This document shows, one piece after another, positions 25,147-33,685 of a stretch of DNA of 49,684 nucleotides. Position numbers and translations under genes: made by a program. The stretch is from Thermoanaerobaculia bacterium. Lineage in GTDB: Bacteria; Acidobacteriota; Thermoanaerobaculia; Multivoradales; J023. Location: assembly GCA_028066595.1 (NCBI GenBank), contig JALCBJ010000002.1:158356-208039 (forward strand), written 5' to 3'. Below the pieces are notes generated by a model, which saw only the letters and a list, made by a program, of their open reading frames with translations, did not search any database and had not been told where the DNA came from. How positions within the stretch are numbered: the stretch's first letter is position 1; the number at the start of each line of letters is the position of its first letter.

Positions 25147-26856
25147 ATGACTGGCTGGGTAAGAAAACCTCGGGACTCCCGTGACTTGGGTGTGCTCGTC
25201 GCCACCGTCGCGCTCTTCGTCCTGCCGACCTTGGCGGATCTGGCGTTCTCCGGTACCGCAGCACCCTTCCGGTACAGCGCCCCGGATGCGTTCTACTACC
25301 ACACGATCGCGCGCAACTTCGCACAGACGGGGGTCTTCAGCTATGACGGAATCCACGATACGAATGGCTTTCATCCCGCGTGGCAGTTGATTCTGGGAGG
25401 CCTCTACTGGCTTGCTGAGCTCGGCGGAGTTTCCGAGCTCGGCTATCTCTACACGTCGTTGGGCCTCGGCACTCTCGTGGTGGCGATGTCGATCGCGCTC
25501 ATCGGGGGAGGCCTCGTGCGGAGTGGACGTTGGCTGCCGCCGTCCTTTCTCTTGCTGCCGTTGGGCGCGTACGCATTCTTGCTGGCTCCCTACTGGATCC
25601 TGGCGGTCGACGTTCACCGGCTCGAGCATTGGTCGCAGGGTCCGTTTCCTCTTTTCGGCACCTTGTGGAGCTATGTGAACGGCATGGAGAGTGGCATCGT
25701 GCTTTTCTCTTGGGCCGCCCTGGCGCACGCGTTCATCTCGCCGACGACCAAGCCGATACTCCGAGCATCGAAACTCGGCCTGTTGGCGGCAGTGCTGTGC
25801 CTCGCCAGACTCGACCACGGCCTGCTGGGCCTGCCGTTGGTGGCGCACTTCGCCATCAGAGCGATGCGACGACGTACACGGTCATCGGGCCGAGAACTGT
25901 TCGCCTTCATCTCATGCTTCGCGCTGCCGATCTTCGCGTTCTTGATGCTCAGTCAGGTCGGCGCGGGAGCGGCACTACCTGTCAGTGGCTCGGCCAAGAC
26001 TACGTTCCCGATTCCCAACACCGGTAACTTCACGAACCTCTTCGAGGTCGCGAAGGAGCCTTTGGCCGACGCCCGGTCGGTTAGCGCTCTATATCGAAGC
26101 ACTCAGCTGCTGGTGCCGGCCGGTGCGGCTGTCATCGTCTTGCTGCTCGCGCGACGACGGCGCTCGGCCGATCACCCTCCAGACCCATGGACCACGTTTC
26201 TCGAGCTCACCGCCGCGGGCGTCTTGTTGCTCGCCAGCTACGACTTCCTGTTCGTGAAGACCTTCGCGATGGGACATTGGTATGTCCCGATCTCCACGCT
26301 TTTCGTGTCGTTGTGCGTGGTCGCGCCACCCGGGATCGCGGTCCCTGTTAGGAGTCGGCGTCCTTGGATCTGGCCGGCACTGGCAGCTCTCTGCCTCCTC
26401 GCCTTCGGATTCCTTCACAGACGACCGGATCATCATTGGCTCTATGCGCAGATGTATCTCGTCGAAGGTCCGGAAGCACGTGCCTTCTACGGCTCGTCCC
26501 CTCCCAAGCTTCTCGAAGTCGACGACGGCATTCTCGCGTTCTCCACTGGTTTCCCCTCGATGTCCGGAACAGGTCTGGCGCTGGATGTGGAGGCGGCCCA
26601 TGCGCGCCAGGTCGGGCGGCTCTTGCCGCTGGCACTGGACCGCGACTTTGATCGCTCCTCCAGTTTGGTCTACGGATTGCCGCTCGGCGTGAGCGCTCGA
26701 GGCCGCGTCGCGCCAGGGGAGGAAGGAGCGCGAGCTCACATCAACCGGTTCCTGGACACACGGCGCGGCTACGCGTTCGAGACCGAATACATCTCGTCGT
26801 CAGGCTATTTCTGGATCGTGCGAAATCTCGGACCACGGACGTCCCAGGGACAGTGA
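25147..26856 (+). CDS. Multispan membrane protein, GT-C glycosyltransferase-like
   Basis: 569 residues from the ATG at 25147; the frame opens at 24991, but the added residues are hydrophilic and unlike a membrane N-terminus. Neither start has a clear ribosome site. After the first helix (LGVLVATVALFVLPTLADLAF) comes a periplasmic loop APDAFYYHTIARNFAQTGVFSYDGIHDTNGFHPAW, the pattern of GT-C enzymes (acidic residue in loop 1, then NGFHP), which use polyprenyl-linked sugars. About ten further hydrophobic helices follow and a soluble C-terminal region of about 130 residues. No sugar-lipid genes adjoin it, so substrate and even enzyme activity are open. Confidence 0.65.
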   Translation: MTGWVRKPRDSRDLGVLVATVALFVLPTLADLAFSGTAAPFRYSAPDAFYYHTIARNFAQTGVFSYDGIHDTNGFHPAWQLILGGLYWLAELGGVSELGYLYTSLGLGTLVVAMSIALIGGGLVRSGRWLPPSFLLLPLGAYAFLLAPYWILAVDVHRLEHWSQGPFPLFGTLWSYVNGMESGIVLFSWAALAHAFISPTTKPILRASKLGLLAAVLCLARLDHGLLGLPLVAHFAIRAMRRRTRSSGRELFAFISCFALPIFAFLMLSQVGAGAALPVSGSAKTTFPIPNTGNFTNLFEVAKEPLADARSVSALYRSTQLLVPAGAAVIVLLLARRRRSADHPPDPWTTFLELTAAGVLLLASYDFLFVKTFAMGHWYVPISTLFVSLCVVAPPGIAVPVRSRRPWIWPALAALCLLAFGFLHRRPDHHWLYAQMYLVEGPEARAFYGSSPPKLLEVDDGILAFSTGFPSMSGTGLALDVEAAHARQVGRLLPLALDRDFDRSSSLVYGLPLGVSARGRVAPGEEGARAHINRFLDTRRGYAFETEYISSSGYFWIVRNLGPRTSQGQ

Positions 26857-26883
26857 TTCGGATCGCAGCAACCGGAGCGCGCA

Positions 26884-29145
26884 TTAGAAGTCGAACCGAT
26901 AGGAGACCTTGGCGAAGAACTGGGTGGCGTCGCGTTCGGCCGAGCCGAGCACCGGGCTCCTGCCGCCAGTACCGAAGGAACCCGGAACCGGGAACGCGCG
27001 GTAGTTGCTGTTGGTCCCCAGGTAGAGAGCGGTCCACGGATCGAGGCGATAAGTCGCCAAGAAATCCACATTGAAGGTCTCGCGTTCGTCGAGTGAGGTG
27101 AGAACCGGGTCTCGGCGTAGCTGATCGTGGCTGAGGATCAAGCGTAGCGAGAAGGCGCGGTTTACCTGCAAGTCGAGACGAAGCCTCAGGATCTGGTTGG
27201 TGAAGATCTCGCGGCCGAGCTCGCGATCGGACAGGCGGGTGTACAGCCAGAGGAGGTCGCCGCGGAGATTGCGGGTTGCTTGCAGCTGGAGGTTGAGGTT
27301 GCCGCCGAGATCTTCCGCTGCTGCCGGGAGCGAACCACCGGCCGGCGCTAGATTGGCGGTGCGTCGCCACCAGAGATTCGACTGGGCCTGCCACCGGCGG
27401 CTATGGGAGGTGCCGAGCTCGAGAACGACGTCGGAAGTGGAGAAGCGTCGGCGGGACGGGAGCCCGTCGTGGTCCTGAGGTCTGAGAGTGAGACTCCCTG
27501 TACCGAGGTTGAGCTCGAGGAACCGAGAGCCGCTCCAATGCCACTCCAGGCTACCTTCGTACTGCTCGTCGACCAGGGTTCCGTCTTGGTCCCAACTCTG
27601 CTGGACGAAGATCTCGGGTCCCCAGAAGATGAGCGCTGAATCCTCGGGCCAGGTCCAGAACGAGAAGAAATGCGTCGACTGTCGAAGATCGGTGCGGGGT
27701 ACGAAGCCGGCCGCGACTTCGAAATCGTCGGCGATGTCGAGATAGCGGCCGAAGTAGCTCGCTCGCCGGCCTTGGCGGTTGACCTGCGCGAGCAGGGCGT
27801 GGCCCGTACGTTCGGTGCCGTCACGCGTTCGGTCGCGACTCTGAGCCAGCTGTCCGGTCGCTACCCAATGGTCGTCGAGCTTCCAGCGCACGTCTGCCGA
27901 CAGCGCCTCGTTGGACGCACCGGCGATCTCGCGCGAGACGTAGAACAGGCCGCTGGTCGACTGGCGTCCGAGTCCGCGTTCGAGACGCAGCGCGCCGAAG
28001 GTGGCGCTGCGTCCATGCTCCGGATCTCCTTCCTCGGCGCGCAGTCCCGGCGCCTCGTCGTCGATGAGCAGAGCGCCGATAGCGGTACGGCCTGCCTTGC
28101 CGGTAAATCGCAGCCCGGTGCTGGGATCCGCGATACGGCGCGTGAACAGGAGCGAGATCGGGGACCGGAAGTAGTCGGCGTTTTCCAGGAAGAAGGGGCG
28201 CCGTTCTGGAAAGAAGACCTCGAAGCGTTGGTTGACCGTGATCTGAGGGCGATCGGATTCGACCTGGCTGAAGTCGGGCTCGACGGTGGCGTCGACGACG
28301 AAACGGTCGGCGAGGACCAGCTTGGCGTCGAGCCCCGCCGTGCTCTCGTCCTGCGCGACTAGCTCCCCGGTCGTTTCGTCGCGTAGCTCGAAGTTGCGAT
28401 GGGTGGCGAAGGGAATGACACGTCTGGAGTGACCGGGCTCGATTCCCTCGAGACCGCGCAGCAGTGCCGCCTGGTTGAGCCATCCGTCGATCCGGTTCGA
28501 TACGGCCGGCCAGTAGGATTCTTCGGCATCTCCTCGGGCCACCTCTCGGCCGACGATGAGCCCCCAAGGCCGCTCGCTGCCGTCGATCGGAGGAAAACGC
28601 AGACTACGCCAGGGAATCGCCATCCAGCAGCGAAAGCCGTTTTCGGTCAGCCGGCCCCCGGACTTCCACACGGCATCGAAGGAGACGTCCCAGCCGTTCG
28701 CCTCGGAGTAGGTTGCATCCCACTGCACTCCAAGCGGGTTGAGGCGAAAGACGTAGGCGCGCTGCTGATCTCCGAACGTATCGAGGTAAACCCGGACCGC
28801 GTCGTCGGCGGAGATCGCCTCGCGGCGAGTCATCGCGGCACGGATCTGGGAGGGCGAAGGGTCCTTAGCCTCGAACCTCAGATAGAGGTGGCGGTCGTCG
28901 TAGGCGATGTGGACGGTGGTGGGGAAGGCTGTCGGCTCGCCGTCGTCCGGCGTCCGCTGCACCAGCCCTTCGATGCGTGCCATCCTCGGATCGATGGCGT
29001 CGGACTCGAGGTACTCAGCTACGTCATCCACGCCCGTGACGCGGGGCACTACCAGCTCTGACGCAGCGGCAGCGATGGACACCACCGGAGTGCCGAGGAG
29101 GATCAGTGTGTATATTTTTATACATCTGAAGACATGGGTGTGCAT
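26884..29145 (-). CDS. DUF5916-type outer-membrane protein with N-terminal CBM9-like domain
   Basis: 753 residues. An excellent ribosome site (AAGGAG) fixes the ATG at 29145. Signal peptide 1-28. Residues about 45-225 read as a CBM9-like domain (TTVHIAYDDRHLYLRFEAKDP, DDAVRVYLDTFGDQQRAYVFRLNPLGVQWDATY, WDVSFDAVWKSGGRLTENGFRCWMAIPWRSLRF). The rest is DUF5916: ESTAGLDAKLVLADRFVVDATVEPDFSQVESDRPQITVNQRFEVFFPERRPFFLENADYF, then alternating amphipathic strands ending in KVSYRFDF, an outer-membrane beta-barrel signature with terminal Phe. It is the last gene of the BlaI-M56 operon, 42 bases after the protease. Codons 7-13 contain a BlaI-type dyad and are unusually A/T-rich. Confidence 0.87.
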   Translation of the reverse strand: MHTHVFRCIKIYTLILLGTPVVSIAAAASELVVPRVTGVDDVAEYLESDAIDPRMARIEGLVQRTPDDGEPTAFPTTVHIAYDDRHLYLRFEAKDPSPSQIRAAMTRREAISADDAVRVYLDTFGDQQRAYVFRLNPLGVQWDATYSEANGWDVSFDAVWKSGGRLTENGFRCWMAIPWRSLRFPPIDGSERPWGLIVGREVARGDAEESYWPAVSNRIDGWLNQAALLRGLEGIEPGHSRRVIPFATHRNFELRDETTGELVAQDESTAGLDAKLVLADRFVVDATVEPDFSQVESDRPQITVNQRFEVFFPERRPFFLENADYFRSPISLLFTRRIADPSTGLRFTGKAGRTAIGALLIDDEAPGLRAEEGDPEHGRSATFGALRLERGLGRQSTSGLFYVSREIAGASNEALSADVRWKLDDHWVATGQLAQSRDRTRDGTERTGHALLAQVNRQGRRASYFGRYLDIADDFEVAAGFVPRTDLRQSTHFFSFWTWPEDSALIFWGPEIFVQQSWDQDGTLVDEQYEGSLEWHWSGSRFLELNLGTGSLTLRPQDHDGLPSRRRFSTSDVVLELGTSHSRRWQAQSNLWWRRTANLAPAGGSLPAAAEDLGGNLNLQLQATRNLRGDLLWLYTRLSDRELGREIFTNQILRLRLDLQVNRAFSLRLILSHDQLRRDPVLTSLDERETFNVDFLATYRLDPWTALYLGTNSNYRAFPVPGSFGTGGRSPVLGSAERDATQFFAKVSYRFDF
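29109..29125. promoter_or_regulatory. Intragenic BlaI-type operator candidate
   Basis: TGTATATTTTTATACAT, with a perfect 6-bp dyad around TTTT. It matches the dyad at the blaI promoter in 15 of 17 positions and has the same TGTA-N8-TACA plan. It lies 20-36 bases downstream of the A of the DUF5916 start codon, so bound repressor would act as a roadblock or on an internal promoter. Confidence 0.55.
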
Positions 29146-29187
29146 GGACTCTCCTTCGGTCCGTCGTGATGCAGAGTCGGAAGTGAC

Positions 29188-30981
29188 TCAGGTTCCGATT
29201 TCGTCGAGGGCCCAGGTCGCCGCCGCGCGAACCCCTTCGTCCGGGTCACGGAGCCGTTGGATCAAGGGCATCACCGCCTCGGTGTGACGGTGATGGCCGA
29301 GACCTTCGCTGGCTCGACGGCGGACGGCAGCGGAAGGGTCGCCGAGGGCGTCGATCAGGGCGAGCCGCGCGAGGCGACTTTCGGAAGCGCCGAGCTGATG
29401 CGCCGCCGCCACACGCACTTCCGGCTCGGGGTCGTCGAGAGCGCTCGACAGCACCACGACCGCGGAAGGGAAACGTGAGGGCGTCAGGGCCTGGGCGGTG
29501 GCTCGTCTCACGGAATCGACCGGATCCCGCAGAGTCCGTTCGAGGATTGCGAACGCGTGGTCATTCGCCACTTCACCCAGAGCCCAGATCGCGGCATGTC
29601 GAATGGACAGTGGGGTGGTAGGCGAGCCGGCGAGTTGCTCGAGAGCGGGCACGGATGCCGCGGACTCGAGCTCACCGATCGCCCTCACCACCATCTCTTG
29701 CACCAACAGGTCTGAATCGTCGATCGCTTCGAGAAGTGGCTCCAGAGCTTCCTGATCCTTGATCTCGCCGAGAGCCCAAGCGGAGAGCATCCGGACTTCG
29801 GGATCGGGATCGGCGAGCGATGCAACGAGTGCTGGCGTGGCGCCTGGGGACTCGCGCTCGCCGAGCTCCCAGGCAGCCTGCAGCCGAGCGTGTTTGGACT
29901 CGTCGTCGAGGACGGCGAGGAGAAGCGGTAGGTCGGGAGATTCGGATTCCGCAGGCGGGGGCGAAGGTGTGGGGCGACCGAGGGCTACGGTCAGCCCCGC
30001 CACAGCGATCAGACCCACAATCCAGGCGGCCGGGGGAGAATAGCTGGCCGTCCGGTTCGTCAGCGCCCGAATGCGCCGGCTCAAACCTCGTCGGCGACTC
30101 AGTGGCAAGGCCAAGGCCGCGAGGGCGAAGCCGCGATCCCTCCGTACGTTGCGTACCATCTCGAGAAGATCGCTTGCGTAGGAGAGGGGATCGGTACCGG
30201 CGGCGACGACCTGGGCATCGGCCGCCAGCTCGGCCTCCTCCCGTTGAAGATGAAGGGCGATCCATACCAGCGGATTGGGCCAGTACAGAGCGCGGCAGAG
30301 CTCACCGAGCCAGTTCGAAGTGAGATCCCCGCGGCGAAGGTGTGCCAGCTCGTGTAGGAGCACGGCGCGCCGGCGACGCGGACTCCAGCTCCGGGCACTC
30401 TCGGGAACGAAGAGGCAGGGCGCGGACCATCCGGTCAACATGGGGATCACCACCTTCGGGGAGATCAGGAGTCTTGGGGCCTTCTCCAGTCCGAGTGCAT
30501 CGACACAGGTCGAGAGCTCTCGGCGCCAGGGGCCGTCGAGTAATACTTCGGCCGATCGTCGAAGTCGTTGCAGGGACGCGACCTGGAACGTGAACCAGAT
30601 AAGGAATCCGCCGGTTCCGGCGAGCCAGCCACCGACGAGCCAAACAGACGGTGAGCTCCGGAGCACGGAACGAGCGCCCGGCGCGAGCTCGGGCGGAGCC
30701 TCGGCCGCCAGCGGCATCGACCGCATCCCATCCAGTTTCGAGCCTGCATGAGATGCCACGTCTGGCGCCGCGGGCACCGTGGGGAGGAGCGGAGCCGCCA
30801 GCGGTCCGGGAATCTCCAGTGCGGGACCGTAGCGATGGAGCAAGGGGAGGAACGCCAGAAGACAGAAGCAGAGGGTCCAGAGCTTGTGACGCTGATCGGC
30901 TTTGCCGGTCGCGAGCAGCGACGCTGCGCCGAGTGTCAGGGCGACCACGAGGGCGCTCTTCGCCCACAGTGCGAGCATCAT
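29188..30981 (-). CDS. BlaR1-like M56 metallopeptidase with HEAT-repeat C-terminus
   Basis: 597 residues. N-terminal helices at about 5-27 and 33-50, another at about 113-135, then the gluzincin site LLHELAHLRRGD (HExxH 210-214) with the downstream EEAELAADAQV (third ligand Glu about 248-251), and a fourth helix at about 318-336. This is the membrane protease part of BlaR1/MecR1. The penicillin-binding sensor domain is absent; instead residues about 350-597 hold six or seven PBS-lyase/HEAT repeats (RLQAAWELGERES, VRMLSAWALGEIKD, IRHAAIWALGEVAND, VRVAAAHQLGASES, VRRRASEGLGHHRH). These may bind a partner or inhibit the protease. It overlaps blaI by 4 bases (ATGA) and presumably triggers cleavage or release of that repressor. 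Confidence 0.9.
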   Translation of the reverse strand: MMLALWAKSALVVALTLGAASLLATGKADQRHKLWTLCFCLLAFLPLLHRYGPALEIPGPLAAPLLPTVPAAPDVASHAGSKLDGMRSMPLAAEAPPELAPGARSVLRSSPSVWLVGGWLAGTGGFLIWFTFQVASLQRLRRSAEVLLDGPWRRELSTCVDALGLEKAPRLLISPKVVIPMLTGWSAPCLFVPESARSWSPRRRRAVLLHELAHLRRGDLTSNWLGELCRALYWPNPLVWIALHLQREEAELAADAQVVAAGTDPLSYASDLLEMVRNVRRDRGFALAALALPLSRRRGLSRRIRALTNRTASYSPPAAWIVGLIAVAGLTVALGRPTPSPPPAESESPDLPLLLAVLDDESKHARLQAAWELGERESPGATPALVASLADPDPEVRMLSAWALGEIKDQEALEPLLEAIDDSDLLVQEMVVRAIGELESAASVPALEQLAGSPTTPLSIRHAAIWALGEVANDHAFAILERTLRDPVDSVRRATAQALTPSRFPSAVVVLSSALDDPEPEVRVAAAHQLGASESRLARLALIDALGDPSAAVRRRASEGLGHHRHTEAVMPLIQRLRDPDEGVRAAATWALDEIGT

Positions 30982-31376
30982 GTGCGCTGGCTCCTATTTC
31001 TCCGCGCTTCGGCGATCTGTGCTTCGAGCGCTTCGAGCGCGTCGTCATCGAGGTCGGTGTCAGCGACGTCGAAGAGGGCTGCCACGGCCTTGGGTGCCGA
31101 GCCCTGGAAGAAGGTCGACACGACGTGCCGGAGCACGTTGTGCTTCGCTTGATCGAGGGGCATGGTCGGCCGATAGACGAATCGCCCGTCCTCTTCCCGA
31201 TGGGTGACATGCCCCTTCTCTTCCAGGACCCGCAAGGTCACGCGGACGGCGTCGTAGCTGGTCTGCGAGCCGAGCTCCCTGCGGATCGTCTTTACCGTCG
31301 CTTCGCCGCGCCGAAACAGGACGTCGACGATCTGGCTCTCTCGCTTGCTGAGGTGGAGGTGTATCGCGTCTTTCAT
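30978..31376 (-). CDS. BlaI/MecI-family transcriptional repressor
   Basis: 132 residues. Winged helix 8-75 (LSKRESQIVDVLFRRGEATVKTIRREL, TSYDAVRVTLRVLEEKGHVTHREEDGRFVYRP) and a helical dimerisation tail with the stretch FFQGSAPKAVAALF, where BlaI proteins are usually cleaved or destabilised. First gene of the operon with the M56-HEAT protease and DUF5916 protein. No ribosome site is visible, and the predicted -10 box ends 14 bases before the ATG, so the leader is very short. A TGTA-N8-TACA dyad covers that -10 box, which indicates autorepression. Confidence 0.93.
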   Translation of the reverse strand: MKDAIHLHLSKRESQIVDVLFRRGEATVKTIRRELGSQTSYDAVRVTLRVLEEKGHVTHREEDGRFVYRPTMPLDQAKHNVLRHVVSTFFQGSAPKAVAALFDVADTDLDDDALEALEAQIAEARRNRSQRT

Positions 31377-31381
31377 GATTG

Positions 31382-31419
31382 ATGTAGGAAAATATACATC
31401 GATACAGCCTGGCTTCTAA
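31382..31419 (-). promoter_or_regulatory. blaI promoter and operator
   Basis: On the minus strand, TTAGAA (31419-31414) and TATATT (31396-31391) are 17 bases apart; the -10 box is good, the -35 box weak. The dyad ATGTAGGAAAATATACA (31382-31398, plus strand) covers the -10 box, and a further TACA half-site follows at 31403. The TACA/TGTA halves are those known for BlaI/MecI. Confidence 0.6.
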
Positions 31420-31487
31420 GAGGTTTCACTTCGGATTGAACGGGAGTGCCGCGCTCTTCCGACAGGAGTGTCCTGCGGCTCCTGCGC

Positions 31488-31527
31488 TTGACGAGCTGTT
31501 CAAACTGAATATACTCACTATATGAAC
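31488..31527 (+). promoter_or_regulatory. Promoter/operator of the GntR-ABC operon, predicted leaderless
   Basis: TTGACG (31488-31493) and TATACT (31510-31515) are 16 bases apart, each one mismatch from consensus. Transcription would start near 31522, the A of the first ATG, and no ribosome site exists. Two nested dyads cover it: GTTCA/TGAAC (31498-31502 with 31523-31527) and ATATA/TATAT (31509-31513 with 31519-31523), a plausible site for the GntR dimer. Confidence 0.55.
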
Positions 31528-31920
31528 ATGCTCAGTGGCTTCGCCATCTCCCAAGCAGACGGTCGCCCGATGTACCGACAGGTCATGGAGCAGATCAAGC
31601 AGCGGATCGCGATTGGCGACTGGCAGCCTGAGCAGAAGATCCCATCGATCCGAGAGTTCGCGGTAGCGCTGCGAGTCAGCGTCATCACCATCAAGCGCGC
31701 CTACATGGAGCTCGAGCGCGATGGCGTGATCGTGACGATGCAAGGCAAGGGCTGCTTCGTCGCCGCCGACCCGAACCTCGGCACTCGCTTGCACGGGCAG
31801 GAGCTCGACGAGCATCTCGTCGAAGCTGCGCGTTTGGCCGTGCTCGCGGGTCTCGAGCTCGAGGATCTTCTCGACTTGCTACGCGAAGCCTACGAGCGCA
31901 TCCCGAGGAGCCCGACATGA
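31522..31920 (+). CDS. GntR-family repressor, YtrA type
   Basis: 132 residues, which is YtrA length: a GntR winged helix (RPMYRQVMEQIKQRIAIGDWQPEQKIPSIREFAVALRVSVITIKRAYMELERDGVIVTMQGKGCFVA) and a short helical tail instead of a large effector domain. YtrA regulators usually repress the ABC transporter genes that follow, and here an ATPase and permease are in the same operon. The start is either ATG 31522 or ATG 31528; no ribosome site supports either, and the promoter predicts a leaderless message from 31522. The stop overlaps the next start as ATGA. Confidence 0.92.
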   Translation: MNMLSGFAISQADGRPMYRQVMEQIKQRIAIGDWQPEQKIPSIREFAVALRVSVITIKRAYMELERDGVIVTMQGKGCFVAADPNLGTRLHGQELDEHLVEAARLAVLAGLELEDLLDLLREAYERIPRSPT

Positions 31921-32690
31921 CCAAATCACTACGACCCATTCTTCTTCTTGTCGCCACGACGTTGGCATCGGCCGCATCCCTGTACTCCGAAGGTGCGACG
32001 GTCGAGCCTACGGCCGACGACATCCTGACGGCCTACGTCGAAGCTGCCGGGGGCTTCGCGAGCTTGGACGCTGTCCGTAGCCTGCGGCGATCCGGAGCCT
32101 TGACCCTCGAAGGGGCTCTCACCGGCGTGGTTCGGGGGCGGATCGAGATCGTGATCGATCCGCGAAAGCGGATTCGGACCGCCACGGATCTCGGTGCGTT
32201 TTCCACCACCACTGCCTGGGACGGGACCTCTGCTTGGGAGTCTGGTCCGGCCGGTTTTCGTTGGCTACAGGGTGAGGAGCTGGAGGGTCTCCGAGGTCAG
32301 AGTGACCTGTTGATGGCGATCGAGCTGACGCGCTCACCCGACCACCGGGCGATTCGTCTCGAGGACCGAGAGATCGACGGGACGTCCCACTACGCGTTGC
32401 GCGTGGAACGCCGAGCGCTGGAAGGCGAAGACGGATCGGAGCTGATGACCTTGTACCTCGACCAGGACACCGGATTGCTGACCCAGGCGGTCGTGCCGGT
32501 GACGATCCCGGGCGTCGGTGACCTGGTCGCGGTGATGGACTATCGTCAGCACGAAGCCATCGTGCTACCGGATGCCATCGGCCTGGCGATCGAGGGTGTC
32601 TACTCCCTGGAGATGGCCTTCGATGAAACGGTCCTCGACGGACCGATCGACGACCAGGACTTCACTCCACCGAAGGACGCTTCGCGATGA
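31917..32690 (+). CDS. LolA-like exported protein
   Basis: 257 residues with a signal peptide (LRPILLLVATTLASAASLYSEGA) and a mature part that reads like the half-barrel of outer-membrane lipoprotein-sorting proteins: ADDILTAYVEAAGGFASLDAVRSLRRSGALTLEG, a run of alternating strands, then DLVAVMDYRQHEAIVLPDAIGLAIEG near the end. Proteins of this shape bind lipids or acyl chains in the periplasm. It is the second gene in a five-gene operon with 4-base overlaps on both sides, so its amount should match the regulator and the esterase. Ligand unknown; assignment rests on pattern only. Confidence 0.6.
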   Translation: MTKSLRPILLLVATTLASAASLYSEGATVEPTADDILTAYVEAAGGFASLDAVRSLRRSGALTLEGALTGVVRGRIEIVIDPRKRIRTATDLGAFSTTTAWDGTSAWESGPAGFRWLQGEELEGLRGQSDLLMAIELTRSPDHRAIRLEDREIDGTSHYALRVERRALEGEDGSELMTLYLDQDTGLLTQAVVPVTIPGVGDLVAVMDYRQHEAIVLPDAIGLAIEGVYSLEMAFDETVLDGPIDDQDFTPPKDASR

Positions 32691-33685
32691 ACCGGCGGGC
32701 GTGTGTTCGGTGGGTACTGTTGGGCATCGTGGGGTGTACCGTCGCCGCCGGCGCCGAGAGCTGGGATGCGCGCCATGCCACACGGACCTTCGAGAGCCCT
32801 GCAGTCGGGCGGGTCATGGCGTTCGACGTCGTCCTGCCAGTGGGCTATGAAGATTCGGATCGGCGGTATCCGGTCCTCTATCTACTGCACGGCATCCGAT
32901 CCCATCACGGCAGCTGGCGATCGGTTCTCGAGACCTTGGGATCTACCAGCTGGGCCGGCGACCTGATCGTCGTGATGCCGGACGCGGGAAACTCCTGGTA
33001 CGTCAACTGGAATAGCGCAGGCGAATACGGCGCCTGGGAAGACTACGTCGTGGACGACCTCATCGGACACGTGGACTCTACGTTCCGGACCGTGCCGGAA
33101 CGCGCGGGTCGAGCCCTCGGTGGATTTTCGATGGGCGGCTTTGGTGCCCTTTCCATCGGCCTCCGAAATCCCGAACGCTTTCTGACGGTCGCCAGCATCA
33201 GCGGCTACCTCGACTACGCGCGTGCCGCACGCCGCGAGCTCGAAGACGGCGAACCGATACCCCGAAGGCGCCGGCAGCGGCCGTCGCAGCTGGCGGAGGG
33301 GCTGAAGCGCTTCGAGTCGGCCGCCGATCCAGTGATCGCCAGCGTCGGATTCCGTAGCCAAGCCGAACGAACTCCGAACGGACGACCCTTCGCCGAAACC
33401 GCCCAGGCGGCGGCTCACGATCCCTTCGCGCTGATTCCAGAGTCGACCGCGGCAGAACGACCTCATATCCATCTCGCCTGCGGCACCGAGGATCCGCTGT
33501 ACGGCTTCACGCGCGAGCTGGCCCAGCTCCTCCTCGCAGAGCGTGTTCCGTTCGGCTACTGGCAGAGCGCCGGCAGACATGACGACAGCTGGAAGGCCGA
33601 GGCGCTTCGCCTCGTGATACCCCGGCAGCTGGACGAGATGCAGCGAGCGCTGGCCAGCCGTTTTTCCGAGGAGAACCCGACATGA
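32687..33685 (+). CDS. Exported esterase of the esterase-D / putative esterase family
   Basis: 332 residues. Signal peptide 1-23 (VRWVLLGIVGCTVAAGAES; Cys17 is unlikely to be a lipobox). The alpha/beta-hydrolase core shows YPVLYLLHGI, VVMPDAGNSWYVNW, nucleophile Ser148 in GGFSMGGFGALSIGL, and candidates for the acid and His in ACGTEDPLYGF and SAGRHDDSWKAEALR. This is the family that includes S-formylglutathione hydrolase, antigen-85-like acyltransferases and feruloyl esterases. Being exported and flanked by a LolA-like lipid-binding protein and an ABC exporter-like pair, a role on an acylated lipid or glycolipid in the periplasm is a reasonable inference. Confidence 0.85.
   Translation: MNRRACVRWVLLGIVGCTVAAGAESWDARHATRTFESPAVGRVMAFDVVLPVGYEDSDRRYPVLYLLHGIRSHHGSWRSVLETLGSTSWAGDLIVVMPDAGNSWYVNWNSAGEYGAWEDYVVDDLIGHVDSTFRTVPERAGRALGGFSMGGFGALSIGLRNPERFLTVASISGYLDYARAARRELEDGEPIPRRRRQRPSQLAEGLKRFESAADPVIASVGFRSQAERTPNGRPFAETAQAAAHDPFALIPESTAAERPHIHLACGTEDPLYGFTRELAQLLLAERVPFGYWQSAGRHDDSWKAEALRLVIPRQLDEMQRALASRFSEENPT

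Noticed and set aside
27821..28567. 248-codon minus-strand frame
   Set aside because: Arg-rich shadow of the DUF5916 gene, ended by a stop codon without family motifs.
29188..30981. Beta-lactam resistance module
   Set aside because: The protease has no penicillin-binding domain and no beta-lactamase gene is in the operon; the serine hydrolase at 39723 lacks the YxN motif and is not linked.
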